Part shown: positions 34,131 to 44,950 of the stretch, one piece after another | How positions within the stretch are numbered: position 1 is the stretch's first letter | How the letters are laid out: every line of letters starts with the position of its first letter | The notes under the pieces: generated by a model | Database searches by the model: none | What the model was told of the DNA's origin: nothing | The model's input: the letters and a program-made list of their open reading frames with translations, nothing else | Source of the DNA: Colias croceus | Taxonomy: Eukaryota; Arthropoda; Insecta; Lepidoptera; Pieridae | Assembly: GCF_905220415.1 (NCBI RefSeq) | Contig: NC_059556.1 | Span: forward strand, 7,948,501 to 8,012,500 | Length of the DNA stretch: 64,000 bases | Direction: 5' to 3' | Position numbers and translations under genes: made by a program

Positions 34131-34958
34131 ATGAATAAAGCAGCAGCTTCAGACACGCAGATCAAGGAAGAGGCGTCAGGCGCGGCGTTGGCATCGATAA
34201 GCGTGTCCACCAAGCTACCAGAATTTTGGACAGACTTGCCAAGGTTATGGTTCGCACAGTTCGAGTCTGTGATGGCCCCACAGAAGCAGGGGGAAGAGAC
34301 CAAATTCAACCTGGTCATATCGAAACTCGGAAAAGAGGCCATTCAGCAGGTCAGCGACCTCGTGATGTCACCACCCGCCCAGGACAGGTATACGGCGCTT
34401 AAGGAGAGGCTGCTGCAGGTTTATGAAGAGAGTGCCGAAAGACAAATGCAGAAGTTGGTGTCGGAGCTGGAATTGGGTTCGCAAAGACCCTCCCAGTTTT
34501 TAAGGCGCATGAAGGATCTGGGTCGCAGCGCACAAATTGCGGACAACACACTCAAGAGCCTGTGGTTGTCGAAAATGCCGTCATCAGTTCGAGCAGTCAT
34601 GGCGGTTTGTGAAGATCAGTCTCTGGACAAGCTGGCGGCCATGGCAGACAAGATTACCGAATACACCAACGTCGGGGATGTGGCAGCCGTGTCATGCAAG
34701 AAGGAAACAGATGAGCAGCCGGACGAGAAGATGAGCAGATTGGAGCTGGAGGTTGCAGCGCTCCGCGCCGAACTGAGGGGTCGCGAGCGCTCTAGGAGCA
34801 ACGACAGACGGACCGACTTCAGGAGAAGATCGACATCGCGGCCGAGAAGAGCACCTGGAGACCCGGACTGGCTGTGCCGTTTTCACTTTCGGTACAGATC
34901 GAGAGCTAACCGCTGCGAGCAACCCTGCGCGTGGCGAGCCAAGCAGTCGGGAAACTAG
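34131..34958 (+). CDS. gag: gag polyprotein of the LTR element
   Basis: The 275-residue product contains the insect gypsy-type capsid signature LPEFWTDLPRLWFAQFESVM (about residues 28-47). A helical, capsid-like middle follows (to about 195), then a basic Arg/Ser-rich stretch. It ends with a C-x3-H-x9-C-x3-C motif (CRFHFRYRSRANRCEQPC), which replaces the usual CCHC knuckle and probably binds nucleic acid. Its stop codon TAG (34956-34958) directly follows the frameshift heptamer. The frame is intact. The capsid would form the particle in which reverse transcription takes place. Confidence 0.9.
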   Translation: MNKAAASDTQIKEEASGAALASISVSTKLPEFWTDLPRLWFAQFESVMAPQKQGEETKFNLVISKLGKEAIQQVSDLVMSPPAQDRYTALKERLLQVYEESAERQMQKLVSELELGSQRPSQFLRRMKDLGRSAQIADNTLKSLWLSKMPSSVRAVMAVCEDQSLDKLAAMADKITEYTNVGDVAAVSCKKETDEQPDEKMSRLELEVAALRAELRGRERSRSNDRRTDFRRRSTSRPRRAPGDPDWLCRFHFRYRSRANRCEQPCAWRAKQSGN

Positions 34959-37900
34959 ACGGAGTACATGCGGGCGCGGTGGACGGATGTACTCAAGGTC
35001 AGGTAACCAAAAGCCATCGTTTATTAATTAGAGATAATTTAACGAAATATAGTTTTTTGATCGATACAGGCGCTAACATTTCCGTCATTCCAAAGTGGTG
35101 TGTTAGAAAGCCTATCGAAAAAGTCGATCTAAAGTTGTATGCTGCAAATGACAGCGAAATTAAATGTTATGGAATATGTAATTTAGAGTTATCGTTGGGC
35201 CTAAGACGGTCATTTAAATGGCCTTTTGTCGTATGTGATGTAAAACAGCCAAGAATAGGTGCCGATTTTTTGAAGAATTTTAAATTAAATGTAGATTTGT
35301 ATAATAATAAGTTAATCGATTCAGTTACCAGTTTAAATGTCTGTGGAATTAAAAGTACACATTTTTTCGGCACTATTAAAAGTATAAATAGCAACCATCC
35401 TTACGCGGATTTACTGGAACAATTTCAGGACATCACGCGCCCGCCAGCCTTCAAGGATGTCCCAGAGCATTCCGTGTATCATCACATCGAGACTACTGGA
35501 CCACCTGTGCACGCGCGTGCCAGGAGGTTACCGGCCGACAGGTACGATAGGGTTAAAAAGGAATTCCAATTGATGCAAGAGCTAGGCATATGTAGGCCTT
35601 CAAATAGTGAGTGGGCCAGTCCTTTACATATTGTACCTAAAAAGGATGGTGGTATCCGACCCTGCGGGGACTACAGGATGTTAAACGCAATTACAAAGCC
35701 AGATCGGTATCCGATACCTAGGGTACAAGATTTTACGTATGGTTTACATAATAAGAATTTTTTTTCAAAGTTAGATATTTGTAGAGCGTATCATTTTATA
35801 GGTATTAATCCAGACGACATTAAAAAAACAGCCATTATTACGCCGTTTGGGCTTTTCGAATTTCCAAGAATGACGTTTGGCCTGCGTAACGCGGCACAAA
35901 CATTTCAAAGATTTATCAATAATACAGTTTTATCAGGCATAGAACAATTGAATTATGGCAGCGACTGTACAGGGGGCAAAGGTCAGTCAGTCGTGTTCGG
36001 TTACATAGATGACGTCATCATAGGATCGGATAACCCCGATATACATAGAGAACATTTACGATTAATATTTGAGAGGTTGAGTAAATATAAAATGTCTATT
36101 AATTTAAGTAAATGCGTTTTTGGACAGTCCTCTATAGAATTTTTAGGCTATTTAGTTTCAAAAAAGGGCATAAGGCCGATGCCGGAAAAAGTTAAAGCTA
36201 TCGAGTCATATCCGAAACCGGAGACAGTAGAACAATTACGTTGATTTTTGGGCATGTTAAATTTCTACAGAAATCATATTCCTAACGCTGCTCGAGTTCA
36301 GGGAGTTTTAGATAGGTATTTACACGGGACTAAAAAACGAGATAAGACGCGTATAGATTGGACAGACGAGGCGAATAGTGCATTTGAAGTGTGTAAAGAA
36401 AATTTAAAAAATGCCGTTACTATTGCGCATCCAATATCTAGTGCCAAATTAGGGTTAATGACCGACGCGTCAGATTTTAGTATAGGGGCAGTGTTAAATC
36501 AGTGGGAAGGAAATTCTTGGAAACCTTTAGGATATTTTTCAAAAAGATTATCGGAACCGCAAAAGAAGTACTCCACATATGACAAGGAGCTTTTAGCGAT
36601 TTATTCAGGAATAGTTTACTTTAGGGATTTAATCGAAGGCAGAAATTTAACAGTTTACACGGACCATAAACCTCTCACTTTTGCTTTAAGTAAATTAAGT
36701 TCTAATAAAGAGTTACCTAGGCGAGCGCGTCAATTGTTGTATATTAGCGAATTTACAAGCGACATACAACACATCCAAGGCACTGAAAATCAAGTGGCCG
36801 ACGCTTTATCGAGAATCGAGAGTATCGTATGTCCTAGTTCGAGTGAATACGTGGAGGTTGCGAGAGCACAGGCGACAGACGCTGAGCTCGCAGATTTGAT
36901 GAAAACAAATGATAAATTGCAATGGAAACAGTTAGCGCTCGATAAGAATGACGATATTAAAATATATTGTGAAACGTCAGCTCAGAATATTAGGCCGTAT
37001 ATACCAGCACAGTTTAGGAAAAGTATGTTTAATAAATTTCATGACGTTTCCCATCCCGGAGTTAGAGCATCGCGTGCGTTAGTTAGTAAAAAAGTTTTTT
37101 GGCCAGGCATGAATAAGGACGTGGGGACTTGGACCAGGACGTGCGTTAGGTGTCAGAGAAGTAAAGTTATTAGGCACACTGTTTCAAAACTTAGCGATTT
37201 TAACAATAGCGAGCGTTTTGAACATTTGCACGTGGATCTGATAGGACCTTTACCGGAAACCGAGCACGGTTTCCGTTATTGTGTCACTATGATCGATAGG
37301 TTAACGCGGTGGCCTGAGATTTGCCCTGTGAAGGACATGACTGCGGAGTCGGTAGCTAGAGCAGTTTATGAAGGATGGATTTGTCGTTTCGGTTGTCCTA
37401 AAGTTATTACCACCGATCAAGGTAGACAGTTTGAAAGCGAATTGTTTACAGATTTAATGAAATTATTAGGTATTCAAAAAACGAGAACTACCCCGTACCA
37501 CCCGCAGTGTAATGGTAAGATAGAAAGGTGGCATAGGTCCTTGAAGTCGGCTCTGGTGGCTAGATTGAACAATAATCTAGCATGGTTAGTAGAACTACCT
37601 ACGGTCATGTTAGGATTGAGAGCAGCTTGTCAAGCAGACACTGATAATATCAGCGCGGCGGAATTTGCTCTGGGTCATTGTTTAAGGTTGCCGGGAGAAT
37701 TTTGTTCGGATAAAAGTACGAAAATTGATAATCCACATTCGTTTATAAGTAAGTTAAGAGACACTTTGAATAAAATTAGGCCCATAAAAAGGGTATGTAA
37801 AAATAGTAATAGTACGTTTGTGCATGCTGATCTAAATTCCTGTTCACATGTTTTTCTAAGAGTGGACGCGGTACGGAGACCGCTGACGCCTCCGTACAGC

Positions 37901-38134
37901 GGACCATATAAAGTTTTAGAAAGAAATAGTAAAGTTTTTAAAATATTAATTGATAATAGAGAATGTAATGTGTCGATTGATAGACTTAAGCCTGCGTATA
38001 TTTTAGAAGAAAATGAAGTTAGACATGACAGTAGATTAGATCAGCATAGTGAGGCTAGTGTGTGCACGCCTTTAAAGAAATCACGTAGTGGCAGAATAAT
38101 TAAAAGACCTGTAAGATTTTTGGACTGTAATTAG
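34910..38134 (+). pseudogene. pol: pol polyprotein of the LTR element, with one internal stop
   Basis: The frame has no ATG of its own and is entered by -1 frameshift from gag. The protease active site is LIDTGANIS (DTG at about 35063-35071). Reverse transcriptase carries YIDD at 36002-36013. RNase H includes TDASDFSIGAV, YDKELLAI and YTDHKPL. Integrase has an HHCC zinc motif (first His at 37040, CVRC near 37142). Its catalytic triad is Asp at 37235, Asp at 37415 and Glu at 37523, with 35 residues between the last two, matching D,D-35-E. A TGA at 36242-36244 interrupts the otherwise continuous frame between the reverse transcriptase and the connection/RNase H region, just before FLGMLNFYRNH. 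The same frame resumes directly, so this is a single nonsense change rather than a frameshift. A full-length product is not expected without readthrough. Confidence 0.93.
34949..34994 (+). promoter_or_regulatory. -1 programmed frameshift signal between gag and pol
   Basis: The canonical slippery heptamer G GGA AAC (34949-34955) is in the gag frame and immediately precedes the gag TAG. After a 6-nt spacer, an 8-bp perfect stem GAGTACAT (34962-34969) / ATGTACTC (34987-34994) encloses a GC-rich 17-nt loop. The pol frame is -1 relative to gag and opens at 34910. Site, spacer and stem have the layout known from retroviral -1 frameshift signals. Confidence 0.8.
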
Positions 38135-38365
38135 GTTAATGTTGCATTGGCATTTTTGTTAGAAGTAGGCACGCGAAGGTTGCGTAATGTCACCTCAGCA
38201 CATATTAATGTTATAAGTAATTGTTAGGAATATTTGTATTCATTTTATTTCAAATCTCGGCTCAACCAGTTAATTATATATAATAATAATATATAAATTT
38301 GAGTGTCGGTTCATTTCACATAGTTTAAACTTTAAAGTTATCAGCATCAAACAATATTTAACAAA

Positions 38366-38638
38366 ATGGGAAAAACATATTCGGTTGAAAAGAGAGATGA
38401 AGAAATTGTTATCGCTCAAAACGGAGCGAATCACGCCACAGCATCTAATACTGATTTTAAATTGGAAGTGTTGAGCATCACGGTGACGGTTATGGCAGTC
38501 ATCCTTTTTGTGTTGTGCGCTATATTAATATACAAAGTTTGTGTTATACGTGCAAGGAAAATGTTAAGGAAGGAATTAAATTGTAGTCAAGGTACAGATT
38601 TAAGTGTTTTGTCACAGCATAGACTCCCAAAATGTTAA
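38366..38638 (+). CDS. Small third ORF: predicted myristoylated single-pass membrane protein
   Basis: This 90-codon ORF starts in a strong context (AACAAAATGGG) 232 nt after pol and ends 72 nt before the 3' LTR. The N-terminus MGKTYS fits the N-myristoylation consensus (Gly2, Ser6). Residues about 32-60 (EVLSITVTVMAVILFVLCAI and onward) form one strong hydrophobic span. A basic flank (RARKMLRKEL) follows, then a polar tail with Cys residues. It is far too short for a class I fusion envelope and has no signal peptide. It could target particles to membranes, or be the remains of, or an alternative to, an envelope gene. How it is expressed is unclear. An AT-rich TATA-like tract lies at 38270-38300, and a possible splice acceptor TTATCAG at about 38338-38344. 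Confidence 0.7.
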   Translation: MGKTYSVEKRDEEIVIAQNGANHATASNTDFKLEVLSITVTVMAVILFVLCAILIYKVCVIRARKMLRKELNCSQGTDLSVLSQHRLPKC

Positions 38639-38697
38639 TGTTTGCTAATTTTTTTTTTTTTTTTATATTTGTCAGTTATGTAAATCATTTTTTTTTT

Positions 38698-38706
38698 AGA
38701 AGGGGG
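38698..38706 (+). other. Polypurine tract of the LTR element
   Basis: AGAAGGGGG lies four bases before the 3' LTR, after a T-rich run. This is the expected site for plus-strand priming. Confidence 0.75.
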
Positions 38707-38710
38707 TGTA

Positions 38711-38916
38711 TGTAGTGTGTGTTATTATTCTCAGTAATCAAATATCGTAAATTCAGCGGTTTGTGGCGCGGCGAATGGCGACACTCCTGCGAGAGCCAGT
38801 CGCCTGCCACTCGCCTATCTAAGTTAACGTGTAATAAATTATAAATTTATAAATGTAATAAAGTAGTTCAGCATATACAGTATTTTATTGGAAGACCCCA
38901 GCCTCTGTACACTAAA
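38711..38916 (+). repeat. 3' LTR
   Basis: Matches the 5' LTR over its whole 206 bp with no difference that I can find. Two AATAAA poly(A) signals lie at 38833-38838 and 38857-38862. Confidence 0.93.
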
Positions 38917-39142
38917 AACTTTTTAATTCTTCGACATGTCGGTTTCCTCACGATGTTTTCCTTCACCGTTCGAGCAGTGGTGATGTTACAACACGCGCAG
39001 ATAAATTGAAAAATCAATTTATTTCCTGCGCGCTCGCCTGGTCTCGAACCACGGACTTATCGATTCGAAGTCCGAGGTATCACCACTGAGCCACCACTGC
39101 TCTTAGCCACCACTGCTCTTAGGTGTCTCTGTCAGGTGATAT

Positions 39143-41056
39143 ATAGAGTATCAATCATGTTTAAATTAACACATATTATCATCATTAATTTAGTAACGTT
39201 ACGTTTAAAACAAACATACAATTAAACCAGCTCTATAATAATTTATTCTAACCTTAAAGCCAGTTAAACTTTTATGTGATAATAATTCAACGTAAAGAAT
39301 TTCCTAAACCAAAGGAAATACTCGTCACTCAAACCAAACATAAAATCAATCAGGAAATGTAAACAGTGATTCAGAAAAGATAAAATCCATCACAGAGTGC
39401 AACCAACATCTTAAATATATAATTGGGTAATTAAATTTTATCACCAGCGATGCTATTGTTAAGCTACTAGAGATTAAAATAAAATACTGGGATGGGTTGG
39501 TGGTCGAAAATCGTTCACAATCTAGCGAGAGAATTGCGTTCCACTGCACGTATCGCGTTGAAATAACACATTCGATAAAGTAATGAAATTGATTGGTATA
39601 AATGTGGGTACATCGCGATAAATACAAGATTTTTGTACATGTATAATATTAATAGAGAGAATCTCAAATTGCCATCAAACAAGCATATTCTCGGATTTCA
39701 CTTGCATTCTTTAAGATTTTCGATAAACATAGATATAATTTTTCACAAATAAAAAAATCCAACATTAGAGTGGTACAGCCATCTCTCATTTACAAAATAA
39801 GTTACTAACACGACCCGTTTTTATAAATATGTATAAGTAATTCTATAGAAAAATTCATAACGAACATACACACAGAAATTCCATTTTCCTCCTAAATAAA
39901 TAAAAAAAAACACATTCAAATTATATGTTAATTCAAAGTCACCATCAAGCATATAAAATCAAAACATTGTTTCATCCCGTAAAAAATAATGAATTCACGA
40001 AAACTTGGCTCATAAAAAGCGATCTTGACACCCTAATGATTTTTCCTATTATTCTAATCTCTTGTATAATAAAGCCACTTTAATTACTAATAAAATATTT
40101 TACACCGGCCCGTTGTTCATAGTAGCTTGATCAATGACACTTCAGTTTTTTTTTTTCATTTTCACTCACCAGTTAAAGCTGACCCCTCATCTTGTAGGAT
40201 TATTTTCAAGCATGCCAAGAACTGCTATGAAAAATATTTTTAAAAAATAATTTTCAGAAATCAACTAAGAGGCTATTTATAAGGTCAATTTACTAACGCA
40301 AAATATAGTATATCATTGTTCTTAACAATTATTAGAGTGAGGCTCATTTAGTAATTCTATTTCTATTATTCTGTAATAAAAAAATTATCTGTACAAATAT
40401 TAAATATGTACTTTATTTCACAAAATCAATATAACCTTTACTTTAGTAAGTAGGTATAGAGCCAATTAATATTATAATATAAATCGAGTTGAAGAAAGCA
40501 TAAAAAAATAATTTAACGGCAGCTATATGTAAAAAAAAAAACAAAATATAAAAGGGGAGTTCACAATATATTGGACGAAACTGTGTTTTATAGTACACAT
40601 TTTAAATACGGCTTTTAAGCGCTCTTCAATTTATGATGATCGTAATTTTCTGAGTCAAGACAATGGTTTAATTATGTCGGGTGATAACGGCTGTGTAAAA
40701 CCTTAGAATGATTATTAAAACATTCGCAAAGCAAATTAAACTTCGCTTTATGAGAAATGCTAAAAAAACTCTATTGTAACGGCATCTTAAAGAAAGCAAA
40801 AAAAAGAGTGTGTAGCCGAAGACACATGTCAGAAGTGAAACCTCTTTGGAAATATTCAATGATAACAAAATCGTCGCCTTACTCCATAACGTGACTGTAC
40901 TGCCATGCCGCGACCTTGAAATTTTACTCTCAACCCGCCTAAAGAAGTTTCACTTCAAAATTCCTCATTCGCCGCTAAACTACACAGCGTTGAAAACATG
41001 ATACCAAAAACCGATCACACATAAACATAAAACTCAAAATAATCACATCCACTATG
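39143..41056. other. AT-rich intergenic stretch
   Basis: Only the dispersed repeat copy at 40797-40938 stands out. The 93-codon minus ORF at 39346-39627 is unconvincing. Confidence 0.45.
40797..40938. repeat. Dispersed ~135-bp repeat, copy 3 (inverted)
   Basis: Inverse orientation: GTGTGTAGCCGAAGACACAT ... CTTGAAATTTTACTCTCAAC. A second AAGAAGTTTCACTTC block follows at about 40942-40956. Confidence 0.72.
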
Positions 41057-43167
41057 CTGCCGTCCTTTAACTAAAAAGCCGTTAACCCTCAAATGGTCAA
41101 TTTTCAGTTTTAAATGTAGGGTGACAAAGTTCAAAATTCTCTATCTTTCTGTCTAAGAATCATTTCTCTAGCATTAATAGTTATAGAGATAAGAAAATAT
41201 TGTGAGCCGTTAAGTAACACAATTTTCGGCGATTCCATAACTTGAAAGTGTCTAACCAACACTACTTCGCTAAATTTCCTTTAAAGTACCTTAACCGCCA
41301 CATTTCATAATTATTTTTTAACTTTTTACTTGACTAAAAGTACGTCATCAGATTATACTTGACTATAGGGACGCAAACTGACTATAACTGCTTTGTGATA
41401 TGCTTTCATATAACGATTCCAATGGAAATCCTTACCTTATTTGCAGTTACTCGCCCTTAACGCTTTTTTAGTTAAGTAACTTTATTTAGGAAAAATTCTA
41501 ATTACATTTTTTTGCTTGGTTACAAAGCAGTTAACCCTCATTTTTTAGCTAAAAGGCAGTTATCCGATTCTGGTGATGCATCAGTTTCGGGGATGAGTGT
41601 GATGCTGTAATTGTGTCGCCCCCAAGCAGAGTACCGATTGCTTTTGATTTTTTTTTACAAGACGTATAGTGTCTGATCAGGTTTACTAAGTTTAATACAA
41701 TCTAGCAGCTAAATTACGGAAAATATAACAAGTCAAAGTTACGAAAATTTGGTAGGTACTGCAGGTTACGACAGTGCGAACTTTCAATCGTACTTCTCTG
41801 TTTAGACTCTGATTAGTCTCTGTAACCGAGAAAGAGGACATAGACAGTCTGTACTATTTATTAATGATGTCATTTACCCCTTGGGTGGAATTAGTAATCG
41901 ACTGTCAAGCCATGTACTTGAGATGGTGATAGAAAAATTATTATGAGTACACTACCTTTGACCCCCTGGCGGGGAGTCCATTTTCCCACTATTTCTATTT
42001 TTTCTTTTCTTTATATTAGACTATTAAGATTTGTATTTTTGTAACATGGTAGCAAATAAAAAGTTTTCTATTTCTACCTCCTGCTATTTTCCATAATATA
42101 TTCTGGTATATTATATTTTCTGAATGTGGATGAAAGAGTCTTCTAATCATTTGAGAAGCAACATTATTTATTAAGAGAATCCCACATATAAGAGCTTGAA
42201 GCCCTTTTGAAACCAGGATGTTTTTTTTTTTCAAAACCCTCGTGCACAAGTCTTAACTTTTTTTCAGAAAACGATTTATGTTTACATTGTTTGTTGTCCT
42301 ATTTGTACTCACATATCCTTGACTCGTATGATGGCTTCGCAGAAGAGTATTTATAAAATAACGTTATAATTGCAATTTTAGAAGATTTATCTCAATCTTA
42401 ACCACGAAATGATCCTCTGTAATGAAATAAACGTGAACATGACGTAAAAAAAAGGTTAATTTTATCAAAAATTTAAAAGAGTCATTTAGTAAAAGAGTTT
42501 AAAATACTTGTTACTCACAGACAGACGCGAAAACCATTAATTTAGATAGTGTTTAAATCCTTAATACTTAAATCTAAAAGCTTTTAATCCTTTTCCTTTC
42601 CATTGGTGACCTAGGGGATGTAATTCCGGAGAGCAAAGCCTCAGACAGCAGCAAATTTTTAACATAAGTAAGATTAAAATTTAGTACAACTATATAGAAT
42701 CGTAGTACAAAAGCATCCAAAAGCCCTTAACCGCTGATTATAAAGTTTTTGAAATTTAAATTAAAGCCAAAGTCATAGTTTAAAAGCAGTTATAGTAGCT
42801 TAACGACGTTTTAGGTAAGCATTTTATTAATAAATTAAATAAAATCGCAAAATGAAAATAAAAATACTAAATTACTTAGCTAAAAAGTCGCTATGGTATG
42901 TCAACGGCCGTCTTGTCCAGTAAAAAGTTAAAATTTTCAGATTATATGCTGAGCTAAACGAGAAAAAGTGAATTTAAAAATAAATTATAACAGTGTCTGG
43001 TTAGAAACTATTATTTATATATAATATAATTAAATCGTCGATCGATGTATCTCACAATAATTATTCTAAGTGTCATAATTTTTAAGAAATAACGATTTCC
43101 GTGTTTTTTGCCATTTACTCGAAACTCACTTCGGTGGCTTAACGGCTTTCTAGTTAAAGGACGGCAG
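41057..43167. mobile_element. 2.1-kb inverted-repeat DNA element of unassigned class
   Basis: 29-bp ends CTGCCGTCCTTTAACTAAAA... at the left and an inverted copy at the right (43139-43167) differ at one base. TATG stands on both sides (41053-41056, 43168-43171), giving a 4-bp duplication. Related motifs (TTAACCCTCA, CTTTTTTAGTTAAG, GCAGTTAACCC, CTTAACGACG) recur inside both ends, like transposase-binding sites. No ORF has recognisable transposase features; the 77-codon minus ORF at 42016-42249 is unconvincing. Confidence 0.7.
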
Positions 43168-43171
43168 TATG

Positions 43172-44320
43172 CATGATACTACCATCAGCCCTTAGAAAAC
43201 AAACTGACTAGCGCACAAGGAATCTTAATTCCCAACTGCTGTTAAAACACATAAAAGTTAAAAATATGACTGCCACTACGTCAAAGATAAACCAATAAAC
43301 AAACGTCTCGACGATAATTGTCAGATGTAACATGGTAATAGCTCCTCTTTAAATTATTGTACACATTTTGACTGAGAATTAGTTGTATCGAGTTATTTTT
43401 TATAGTGGTAGTCAATAAAATATGGAGTATTGATAAATGGATTCTAAGAATTTGAGAAAATGCATTATTTTGACAACATACGATTAGGCACAACAATGCA
43501 AAGGACCTGGTATCTTCCTTAAGGCGGTACCCGTGTAACTGCGCCGTGTATTCTGGAGAGAGGCATAATAATAATTAATGCAGTGTGGTTTTAACAATTG
43601 AATGAATTCGCATTATTTATATAATTCGGGAGACATTTTTTTAAATTCATTGATCATGAAGCTATAAAACATTAAACACCATTTAGATGTAGTTTCATTT
43701 ACCCAATTACTGCAAAATGGATGAACAGATCTGAATGGAATTTAATATATAAAGATTCTATAATCTTCTAGACTACCTACTACTAGTAGTAGTAGTACTA
43801 GTAGTAGACTATATACTACTTCTCTATAGACTATTCTAGAATAAGATCTAGGTTACTTTTATGCCTGTGAAATCATTTATCATGGACTAAGAACAATCGA
43901 ATCGTACAGGCCTTAAATACCTTCGGTAATAAATATGTAGTGTAGACTCCAATAAAAAAAAAAACATATATTTTAACTAATTACTCATACCATATATTGA
44001 ACATCAAATGCTCAAAGAATTTCACATACCTTTTTTACTAATGCTACCTGCAGGTGAAAACCATAACGTATAAAACACGGATCATTAGATTAACGATGTC
44101 CTTGTAATTGAATGTCCCATGCAATACAATTATTATGGATTCTCTAATGGAAACAATTTGGTCAATTATAATTGCTTCTGGTACGTAAAATACAATATGT
44201 AGCTATGATTTTGATTGCCGTAATAAAAATCGAAGGAAAGACTAATTATGTGTAATTTATTTAAAAGATGGTATTAAAATATTTCCGTTGAGGCTATACT
44301 AATAGCATATTTAGCAGAAA
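43172..44320. other. AT-rich intergenic stretch
   Basis: A short self-complementary CTACTAGTAGTAG cluster lies near 43782-43807. Nothing else was seen. Confidence 0.45.
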
Positions 44321-44579
44321 TCTATACTTAATATTATAAAGCTGAAGAGTTTGTTTATTTGTTTGAACGCGCTAATCTCAGGAAATACTGGTCCGATTTG
44401 AAAAATTATTTCGGTATTAGATAGCACATTCATCGAGGAAGGCTATATGCTATACAGGGTTACTTGTAAAACACCAGCAACCTCGCAGGACAAGATAGCT
44501 AACATCATATGTAACAACATTATATATAATATCATCACGTCGCGGAGCCACGCGGGTGAACCGTGAAACCGTGGAGCGC

Positions 44580-44581
<2 letters not shown>
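44321..44581 (+). mobile_element. Lep1-like Helitron, family A, with internal insertion and lost terminus
   Basis: Starts TCTATACTTAATATTATAAA. About 70 bp (from ACAGGGTTACTTGTAAAACA) interrupts the GGCTATATGC/ATATCATCACG region. The copy ends GTGGAGCGCAG, where CTAG should follow, and runs straight into a 44-nt T tract. Confidence 0.72.
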
Positions 44582-44629
<48 letters not shown>

Positions 44630-44800
44630 AAATAAATAACTTTATTGTCATAAAAAATAGGTACAGCTTATATATGAATCCATAGGCTCCTGAATTAGTT
44701 AAATACTGTGTCTCAGGAGCCAGTGGCTTCTCCCATTAATTTCAAAGTTGAAAGTTTTTCATTAATTTCAAAAAAAAAGTTGTCAGTAATACAGATATGA
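44582..44800 (-). mobile_element. Retroposed 3' end with 44-nt poly(A) tail
   Basis: On the plus strand a run of 44 T (44582-44625) is followed by AAATAAATAAATAACTTTAT. On the minus strand this reads as AATAAAG then a poly(A) tail. Upstream is a hairpin GGCTCCTGA...TCAGGAGCC. It is probably a truncated LINE or other retrocopy. The left edge abuts the lost terminus of the Helitron at 44321, and the right edge is uncertain. Confidence 0.6.
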
Positions 44801-44950
44801 AAATCATCTATCAAATAGGATACAGAACTTTACAATAATTTGACGTAAATGATAAAGAGCTGAAAATATGTCGTATTAATAAGAATAACATAGTATTACA
44901 ATCTTGTATTATAATGTGAATTCCTGCAACATGTTCGAATATATTTCGTA

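Larger units (their letters stand above)
33705..38916 (+). mobile_element. Gypsy/Metaviridae-type LTR retrotransposon, nearly intact
   Basis: The element is 5212 bp and bounded by 206-bp direct LTRs that look identical. It is flanked by a 4-bp duplication, AACT at 33701-33704 and 38917-38920. Order: LTR, primer site, gag, -1 frameshift site, pol with protease, reverse transcriptase, RNase H and integrase in gypsy order, a small third ORF, polypurine tract, LTR. Integrase after RNase H and the gag zinc-like motif place it with gypsy-type elements. Identical LTRs imply a recent insertion. One in-frame stop in pol makes this copy probably defective. It sits inside a SINE. There is no full-length envelope gene. 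Confidence 0.95.
33571..39131 (-). mobile_element. tRNA-derived SINE, split by the LTR element
   Basis: Left part 33571-33704, right part 38917-39131. Read on the minus strand, the head has a pol III A box TGGCTCAGTGGT (39082-39093) and B box GGTTCGAGACC (39040-39050), and the tail ends in a (GAT)n run (33571-33597). The whole is flanked by an 11-bp duplication TCAGGTGATAT at 33560-33570 and 39132-39142. A 16-bp tandem duplication (39090-39105 and 39106-39121) lies at the head. Removing the LTR element and one AACT leaves a continuous SINE of about 345 bp. Confidence 0.88.

Noticed and set aside
42016..42249. 77-codon minus-strand ORF inside the 2.1-kb element
   Set aside because: No transposase motif; composition matches surrounding non-coding DNA.
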